From contig JADFDU010000052.1 of NCBI GenBank assembly GCA_018262775.1, positions 1 to 64,000 of the forward strand: DNA of 64,000 nt. Direction: 5' to 3'. A program made the position numbers and the translations under genes. A model generated the notes under the pieces. The model ran no database searches. It was not told where the DNA came from and was given only the letters and a program-made list of their open reading frames with translations. The stretch is from Rhodocyclaceae bacterium (GTDB lineage Bacteria; Pseudomonadota; Gammaproteobacteria; Burkholderiales; Rhodocyclaceae). Of this stretch, positions 59,358 through 64,000 are shown piece after piece (position 1 is the first letter of the stretch; each line of letters begins with the position of its first letter).

Positions 59358-60749
59358 CTAGTTAGCAGCCCCATCAGCAGCCCGGCCCGCCCTGCGGATC
59401 GCTACGAGGACGACGAGGACGAAGACCAGCCCGCCGATGATGGCGATGAGGCCGCCCAGACCCATGATGCCCATGGCAACGATTTCCTGCGTGCCGCGCA
59501 GTGCCTGTTCGGCACCGGCGACCTTGCGCTGCACGCCATAGCCGCCGGACCACATGAGGCCGCCGATGTGCATGGCCTGGCCTGCCGCATAGCAGTACGA
59601 GGAAAAGGTTGCCCATTTGCGCGAAGGCTTGCCGTAGCCGAGGCGCGGCAGCAAGTGATACACCAGCCCCATCAGCGCCAGCGTCACGCCGACGATGCAG
59701 CCATGATAGTGGGCGGGGATCTTGACGTTGCTGCCGGCGATGGTGAAGCCGATCAGGCCGCCGAAACAGAAGAGCGCGATCGAGGACAGCAGGGCGGCGC
59801 GCAGCGGTCGCGCCTCAGCGGTGAGCGGTGCGCCGGAACGCAAGGCCAGCAGGATGGCGAGCGCCACGGGCAATATGGGCAGGCCGCCGCCCAGCCCCAT
59901 GGCGAAGGTGAGCAGGTTGCGGTGCTCAACGGCATGCGCCGGCCACAGCAGGTAGGCGGCGGGAATGGCCAGGACGCACAGCGTTCCCAGGGCGAAACAG
60001 AGCAGGACGATGCGCGGCGTCATCGGCACCTGCATGCCGCAGGCGCTGGCCAGCCACAGCCACGCGACCAGCATGAAGATCGTCCAGATGAACTGCAAGG
60101 CATGGCCGCCGCCCCAGAAAAGGATTTCGTAGTAGGCCTTGCCGGTGAGTTCGCCCGGCGTGGTCAGCCACGAGCCGGCGAAGGCGAGGAGGGCGACGAT
60201 GGCCGGGAGCAGGCCGAGTGTAAGGCCGCTGCGCAAAGCCTCGGCACCATCGCGCGGCATGGCCCAGGCGGGTGCGGCGATGAGGCTGCGCCCCACCAGC
60301 AGCACCGCGCCGGCGCCGAAGATCACCAGTCCCCAGAGGAACACCGGATCTTCGAGCACGGGGATGTAGTTCGCCATCACCGGCCCGCCGCGGCCGACGA
60401 AGGGCGACAGCGTCATGAGCAGGGTGCCCAAGCCGGCGACGGCGAGCGCGGCGCGGTTCAGGCCGAGGGCGCGCGTGTTGCCGGAGAGGGTCCACAGGAT
60501 GCCGCCGAGGGAGACGAACCACACCAGCACGGAGAGGTCGACATGCACGACCAGGGCGACGCGAAAGAAGTCGCCGGCGGGCAGCAGGTTCTGGAACTGC
60601 GGTGCGCGCGATAGCACCAGCACGATCGACAGCACCCCCGAACCGATGAGCGCCAGCAGTCCGAGCCAGAGCCAGCCGCGCGCCAAACCGCGCAGGCGGG
60701 CGTCGGCTTCAGGTAGAGCGAAGTCGTATGCGGGTGCGACGGCCGTCAT
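59358..60749 (-). CDS. Heme-copper oxidase subunit I-like membrane protein, atypical active site
   Basis: 463 residues, about twelve helices. His69 (VVHVDLSVLVWF) and the pair His347-x-His349 (PAHYHG) match low- and high-spin heme ligands. His216 in GGGHALQF stands where oxidases have HPxVY, but the cross-linking Tyr is Phe220. The HH copper pair expected about 50 residues later is not evident; only AHAVEH (272-276) is near. Loss of the Tyr is typical of nitric oxide reductases, so a NO-reactive or non-catalytic relative is likely. It overlaps the gene at 60746 by 4 bases. Confidence 0.75.
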   Translation of the reverse strand: MTAVAPAYDFALPEADARLRGLARGWLWLGLLALIGSGVLSIVLVLSRAPQFQNLLPAGDFFRVALVVHVDLSVLVWFVSLGGILWTLSGNTRALGLNRAALAVAGLGTLLMTLSPFVGRGGPVMANYIPVLEDPVFLWGLVIFGAGAVLLVGRSLIAAPAWAMPRDGAEALRSGLTLGLLPAIVALLAFAGSWLTTPGELTGKAYYEILFWGGGHALQFIWTIFMLVAWLWLASACGMQVPMTPRIVLLCFALGTLCVLAIPAAYLLWPAHAVEHRNLLTFAMGLGGGLPILPVALAILLALRSGAPLTAEARPLRAALLSSIALFCFGGLIGFTIAGSNVKIPAHYHGCIVGVTLALMGLVYHLLPRLGYGKPSRKWATFSSYCYAAGQAMHIGGLMWSGGYGVQRKVAGAEQALRGTQEIVAMGIMGLGGLIAIIGGLVFVLVVLVAIRRAGRAADGAAN

Positions 60750-61264
60750 TCAATGAAAATGCCGCCGTGGTCCCTGCGCAAGTCGATGACGAGGATCTGC
60801 GCCGGCTTGAGCGTGACCTTCTCTTCGCGCACCATGTTGTAGTCCTTAATGCGGGCGTTGTCGTTCATCTTCACTGACAGCATGTGTTCGCCGGAGGGGA
60901 CTTCGAAGCGCTTGTAAAGCGTCGAGGTGCCGTCCTTCGAGAGGCCTGCGGGCGGAGCAACTCCTTCGAACAACGGCTGGCTGTCGAGGTCGATCTTCAC
61001 CTTGATGGGAGAGCGTTCGCGCGGGCAGCTTATCGGTGCGCGCATGTTTGGCGCCAGTTTGGCCAGCTCTTCTGGCGTGCGTTTGTGGCACTCGCCGACC
61101 GGTTCGCCGTGGTAGCTGAAGGACAGTTTGATGAGCGATATTTCCGGTTCGAGGTGGGTGTATTTCGGCGCAGTCGAGAAATAGGCGATGATCACGGCGA
61201 AGAGGCCGTAGAACAGGGCCTGGCCGGCCAGGACGAGCGGATTGTAGGGTGATTTGCTAACCAT
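60746..61264 (-). CDS. Membrane-anchored periplasmic protein of the oxidase-like operon
   Basis: 172 residues from the ATG at 61264, behind GGAGGA. One N-terminal helix (about 10-30), then a periplasmic domain with Cys59 (GECH) and Cys80 (ISCPRE), possibly a metal or disulfide pair, and a beta-rich C-terminal half (EVPSGEHMLSVKMND). It is translationally coupled on both sides: 8-base overlap with the cytochrome b-FlpD gene, 4 bases with the oxidase-like gene. It could replace a subunit II, but there is no CuA motif. Family not recognised. Confidence 0.65.
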   Translation of the reverse strand: MVSKSPYNPLVLAGQALFYGLFAVIIAYFSTAPKYTHLEPEISLIKLSFSYHGEPVGECHKRTPEELAKLAPNMRAPISCPRERSPIKVKIDLDSQPLFEGVAPPAGLSKDGTSTLYKRFEVPSGEHMLSVKMNDNARIKDYNMVREEKVTLKPAQILVIDLRRDHGGIFIE

Positions 61265-62831
61265 TTTGAGCGATCCTCCGGGGAGTATAAGCGCGCGAAC
61301 GGTGTTCGTCTGCGCCCAAAGTTTGCAGATATTCGCGGAAATCATCGAGGCTTGCCTTGAGGCAACTCATTTCGTGGGAGTCCGCCCAGGCAACGCGAAG
61401 CCGGTCGACCGGCACAGTTGGCCGCAAGTGTGGCTCGCGCTGGCCGCTGAGGCGCTGTTCCGTCCAGCGCGTGCCCAAGCGGTAGGCGCAGCTGCCCTCG
61501 CGGCAACCGGTGACAAGCACGCCGTCAGCCCCGCTGCGCAGCGCATATTCAACGAAGCTGGGTGGCAGCAGACCGGTGCACATCAGGTTCAGCACGGCCG
61601 TATCGGCGCTTCCCAGATGGCGCACATCCGCAGCGCATTCGCAGCCGAAGACGGCAATTTTCACCGGCCCGGCCAAGGCGGTGATCTTGCGCTCCATTTC
61701 CTCACGCAGCGCATTGACCGGCTGGCGTGGCATGTCGATGCCGGTGACGAGTTGCTCGATGCTGCGGAAGGGCGTCGACGAGGGGCAGGCGCCGGCACAG
61801 ATGCCGCAGGAGGCGCACAGTTCGGGGATGACGCTTGCCAGTTGGTGGCCCGGCTTGTGCGGGTGGGGCAGCATGGTGATGGCGCCGTAGGGGCAATCGT
61901 CGAAACAGCGGCGGCAGCCGTTGCAGTTGGGTGGACTGACGACGGCGATCGGCTCCTGCTGCGGATGCGGCAGCAGTGGCAGCAGGAGCAGCAGCAGGGT
62001 CAGGCCAGTGGCGATGGCCCACAGACCCGCCGGCGAAGTCAGGTACATCAGCGGGTGGATGAACAGGTAAAACCAGTCGATGTCGAGAACGGTCGGCACC
62101 AGCAAAAGGTCGGCGCGGCCGTGCGATAGCGTCGGCTTAACCAGGGTGAGAACGAGCAGGGTGGCCAGTGTGCCGAGGGCCAGTGTGCGCGAGGGGAAAA
62201 CGTCGGCTTGCGCGATGCGCTGGAGGTGCACCCACAGGGCCAGCAGCAGGATCAGCGGAATGCCGATGTGCAGGAACACCAGCAGCGAGAAGAAGCGATC
62301 GGTGAGCGCACCCGGCGTGAGGAAATTGCGCGTCGCCGGATCGGAAAAGATGGGCAGCCAGTCGAACCATTCCATGCTGGCGATGGCGGAGAACTGGCCG
62401 AGTTGGTCCCAAACCAGCCAGTAGCCGCCGATACCCGAAGCGTAGACCAGCCAGATCAGCGGCACGCCGGTAATCCAGGAGAACCAGCGGAAGCCGTAGT
62501 AGCGGCCGTAGAAAAATTCCCGCACGAGATGCAGTAGCATGACCAGCACGAGACCGTCGGCCGCATAGCGATGCAGGCTGCGCAGGATGCCACCAAGCCA
62601 CCACTGCTCATGAGTGTAGTAGTTGATCGAGGTGAAGATGTCCTCGACGCCGGTGTCGAGGACGATGAAGAGGTAGATGCCGGTGGCGAGGATGATCCAG
62701 ATGAAATAGAAGGCGAGCGCACCCAGATGCCGCCAGGGATTGCCGGCAGAACCGAAGATCGCATCGAAAAAAGCCTCAATGCGCTGCAACAGGACGAGGC
62801 CGCCCTGGCGAAAGGAAGCGAACACACTCAC
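61257..62831 (-). CDS. Cytochrome b fused to 2x[4Fe-4S] ferredoxin and MvhD/FlpD domain
   Basis: 524 residues. 1-290: cytochrome b with His87/His101 and His188/His202; PEWY replaced by DWFY. 300-352: two 4Fe-4S sites, Cys303, 306, 309, 313 and Cys339, 342, 345, 349. 388-505: MvhD/FlpD-type domain with Cys397, 399, 418, 443, 448 and 490 (FGCEC, MCTG, GCREGSC). MvhD carries electrons to heterodisulfide reductases in methanogens; joining it to a quinone-type cytochrome b is very unusual. Paralogue of 55648-57579 in the b part. Strong Crp/Fnr promoter upstream. Confidence 0.9.
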   Translation of the reverse strand: MSVFASFRQGGLVLLQRIEAFFDAIFGSAGNPWRHLGALAFYFIWIILATGIYLFIVLDTGVEDIFTSINYYTHEQWWLGGILRSLHRYAADGLVLVMLLHLVREFFYGRYYGFRWFSWITGVPLIWLVYASGIGGYWLVWDQLGQFSAIASMEWFDWLPIFSDPATRNFLTPGALTDRFFSLLVFLHIGIPLILLLALWVHLQRIAQADVFPSRTLALGTLATLLVLTLVKPTLSHGRADLLLVPTVLDIDWFYLFIHPLMYLTSPAGLWAIATGLTLLLLLLPLLPHPQQEPIAVVSPPNCNGCRRCFDDCPYGAITMLPHPHKPGHQLASVIPELCASCGICAGACPSSTPFRSIEQLVTGIDMPRQPVNALREEMERKITALAGPVKIAVFGCECAADVRHLGSADTAVLNLMCTGLLPPSFVEYALRSGADGVLVTGCREGSCAYRLGTRWTEQRLSGQREPHLRPTVPVDRLRVAWADSHEMSCLKASLDDFREYLQTLGADEHRSRAYTPRRIAQNG

Positions 62832-62866
62832 GTTGTGTACCCGTGGTACGGGTGTATTAGCATTTG

Positions 62867-62908
62867 ATTATATATCTTTGAGACATCCGGCGACTTGACC
62901 GGTGTCAA
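62867..62908 (-). promoter_or_regulatory. Crp/Fnr-type promoter of the cytochrome b-FlpD operon
   Basis: Minus-strand perfect palindrome TTGACACCGGTCAA (62908-62895) overlaps the SCO stop codon. Exactly 41.5 bp from its centre to the predicted start, the -10 is a perfect TATAAT (62872-62867). The half-sites TTGAC/GTCAA equal those of box 2 before the canonical nirS. Confidence 0.82.
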
Positions 62909-63774
62909 ACGCCGGGGAGTTTCCTGCGGCGCTTTTCTTTCCAGAGGAACCATGCAATGTAGACAAAGAACATAATGAATCCGGCGATTTCGATAAAGAT
63001 CGAGTAATTGACGCGGTACTGGCCGGTCTTGGGATCGTAGACGGAGCAGAGGATGCGCACGCGATCGATGACGTCGGCGATAACATCCGTCTGCGCCACT
63101 GGCGCGCCGGTTATCAGTTGTTTGAGTGGCTCGACCAGCATGTCGGCGCTGAGGGAATCGCCGTAGATCTGCCTGTAGATCCTGCCGTCGGCGTCAATCA
63201 GAGTGACCTGGACGATGTGATCGAAGCCGGCGGGTGTGGCCGCGTAGCTGAAGCCGAGGTTCTTTGTCAGGTCGTCGACGATGGCCATCGCCGGGCTGAG
63301 AAACTTCCAGTTGGGGAAAACGATGCCGTTCTGAGTGGCGAAGGCCTTCATCGCCGAAGGGGTATCAAAGGGCTGGTTGAAGCCGATGCTGATTATATTG
63401 AAGCGATCAACACCGAGCACGGCGACGGTGCTGGTGACGGCCTTCTGCAGATTTTTGGTAGTGGTCGGGCAGACCTCGAAGCAGCCGGTGTAGATGAAAC
63501 TCACCAGCAGTGGCTTGCCGCGATAAGACGCGAGTCTGACCGGTTTTCCATCGCGATCGAGCAGGGAGAAATCACCGATCGGCTGATTCACCACGGACTG
63601 GGACAGCTTCAGCGCCTTTCCCTCGTCCAGCACCGGTACATTGGGTGCCGCCGCCGGATTGAGTGGACGCGAAGCAATCTTGCCTTCCCCTTGAGTGGCG
63701 AAGATCACTGTTGGGTGAAGTAGCAGGGCAAAGCAGAATGCGCATATGGCAGGGATATTTCGCATGGACCGCAT
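62905..63774 (-). CDS. SCO1/SenC-family copper chaperone with C-terminal anchor
   Basis: 289 residues from the ATG at 63774; ATGs at 63801 and 63765 are alternatives. Signal or anchor helix (8-26), thioredoxin-like domain with copper ligands Cys98-x3-Cys102 (YTGCFEVCP) and a His about 85 residues later (GFDHIVQ), plus a C-terminal membrane helix (IFIEIAGFIMFFVYIAWFLW) and basic tail. SCO proteins deliver copper to CuA or CuB of oxidases and to some NO reductase complexes. A terminator separates it from the small subunit upstream. Confidence 0.88.
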   Translation of the reverse strand: MRSMRNIPAICAFCFALLLHPTVIFATQGEGKIASRPLNPAAAPNVPVLDEGKALKLSQSVVNQPIGDFSLLDRDGKPVRLASYRGKPLLVSFIYTGCFEVCPTTTKNLQKAVTSTVAVLGVDRFNIISIGFNQPFDTPSAMKAFATQNGIVFPNWKFLSPAMAIVDDLTKNLGFSYAATPAGFDHIVQVTLIDADGRIYRQIYGDSLSADMLVEPLKQLITGAPVAQTDVIADVIDRVRILCSVYDPKTGQYRVNYSIFIEIAGFIMFFVYIAWFLWKEKRRRKLPGV

Positions 63775-63816
63775 GATCTCGGTTGCCTGACGTAGCGTCA
63801 AGCGAACAGATCAAGT

Positions 63817-63843
63817 AAAAAGGGCCGCTTGCGCGGCCCTTTT
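63817..63843 (-). terminator. Terminator between the small membrane subunit and the SCO gene
   Basis: AAGGGCCGC-TTGC-GCGGCCCTT stem with A-run before and T-run after, so it can work on either strand. It may lower expression of the SCO gene relative to the upstream operon. Confidence 0.85.
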
Positions 63844-63879
63844 CGGATCAATCCGACCTTGCGGCCGGAATGATCGCTG

Positions 63880-64000
63880 TTACGCCATGCCCCACAGGGA
63901 GGATAGATACTTCCAGTTCACGAAGTAGTAAAGGATGAACGCCGTGAGGAAGATCAACGCCAGCACCATCGTACCCGGGGTGGCGGGCGGATGGGCCGCC
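63880..64000 (-). CDS. C-terminal part of a small membrane subunit, cut by window edge
   Basis: 39 residues are visible: AAHPPATPGTMVLALIFLTAF then a continuing helix ILYYFVNWKYLSSLWGMA. The PPATPGT lead-in and single helix ending in NW-x-YLS resemble small subunits encoded with heme-copper oxidases. Since a SCO gene follows, the genes beyond the window edge are probably oxidase or NO-reductase subunits. The start is outside. Confidence 0.6.
   Translation of the reverse strand, partial: AAHPPATPGTMVLALIFLTAFILYYFVNWKYLSSLWGMA

Noticed and set aside
59358-60749. Calling the oxidase-like gene norB or ccoN
   Set aside because: The NorB FeB ligand set (His, Glu, His-His) and the cbb3 Tyr are not seen. 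Only the general fold and some heme ligands agree.
63786-63802. TTGACGCTACGTCAG on the minus strand before SCO as a Crp/Fnr box
   Set aside because: The spacing between half-sites is one base too long and the right half is incomplete.

Overview
The window reads as a chromosomal segment of a denitrifying, high-G+C betaproteobacterium, probably of the Rhodocyclales/Sterolibacterium-like part of the group. This is inferred from the gene content (cytochrome cd1 nitrite reductase genes with a full heme d1 set, NosR/NirI-type protein, Kdp, WaaF, SecDF-YajC-Tgt-QueA order, DUF2322 after purB), from gene style and from the first gene, which resembles the N-terminus of salicyloyl-CoA/2-aminobenzoyl-CoA type flavin monooxygenases. 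Species identity cannot be settled from sequence reading alone.

Layout. 1-654: 5' part of an aromatic-CoA FAD monooxygenase. 655-5870: a QseBC/PmrAB-like two-component operon with a PmrA-type direct-repeat box before it and another before the next gene, a small periplasmic helical protein, a DUF6448 protein and two paralogous membrane proteins. 6034-11405: CaiB/BaiF CoA-transferase and a glycerol/G3P group (UgpB-like, GDPD, GlpK). 11488-22237: PAS histidine kinase, AlaS, Nudix, DUF4202, phosphomannomutase, YheT-like hydrolase, NTF2-like protein, WaaF, CHCC zinc ribbon, IlvE. 22336-31291: a complete kdp locus (tiny membrane ORF, F, A, B, C, outer-membrane protein, D, E). 31424-40947: Nudix, MnmA, GST, PurB, DUF2322, SecF, SecD, YajC, Tgt, QueA. 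41007-41165: a degenerate tRNA-Leu-like copy followed by an intact tRNA-Leu(CAA).

41223-55585 is a nitrite-reduction island: nirS (divergent copy), an ethylbenzene-dehydrogenase-type cytochrome, nirI, a second canonical nirS, then nirC-nirF-nirDL-nirG-nirH-nirJ-nirN in one tightly overlapped operon, and a nitronate-monooxygenase-like gene. Perfect TTGAT-N4-ATCAA or TTGAC-N4-GTCAA Crp/Fnr-family palindromes precede both nirS genes and nirC.

55648-64000 is the most unusual part. It contains two bc1-type cytochrome b proteins with fused soluble electron-transfer modules: one carries a 2Fe-2S ferredoxin plus FAD/NAD reductase, the other two 4Fe-4S clusters plus an MvhD/FlpD domain. Around them lie a DUF2249 protein, a polytopic HxH membrane protein, a heme-copper-oxidase subunit I-like protein that seems to lack the active-site tyrosine and the CuB His-His pair, a membrane-anchored Cys protein, a SCO/SenC protein and the tail of a small membrane subunit. 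Both cytochrome b genes have Crp/Fnr-type boxes placed at -41.5 relative to good -10 hexamers. I propose that this is an anaerobically induced, NO/nitrite-linked respiratory module without a described precedent that I know of. Other signals include a palindromic repeat that encodes the NirN signal peptide, a related MITE-like element at the yheT-like start, and eleven exact copies of the 9-mer AAAGTCAGT scattered over the window.
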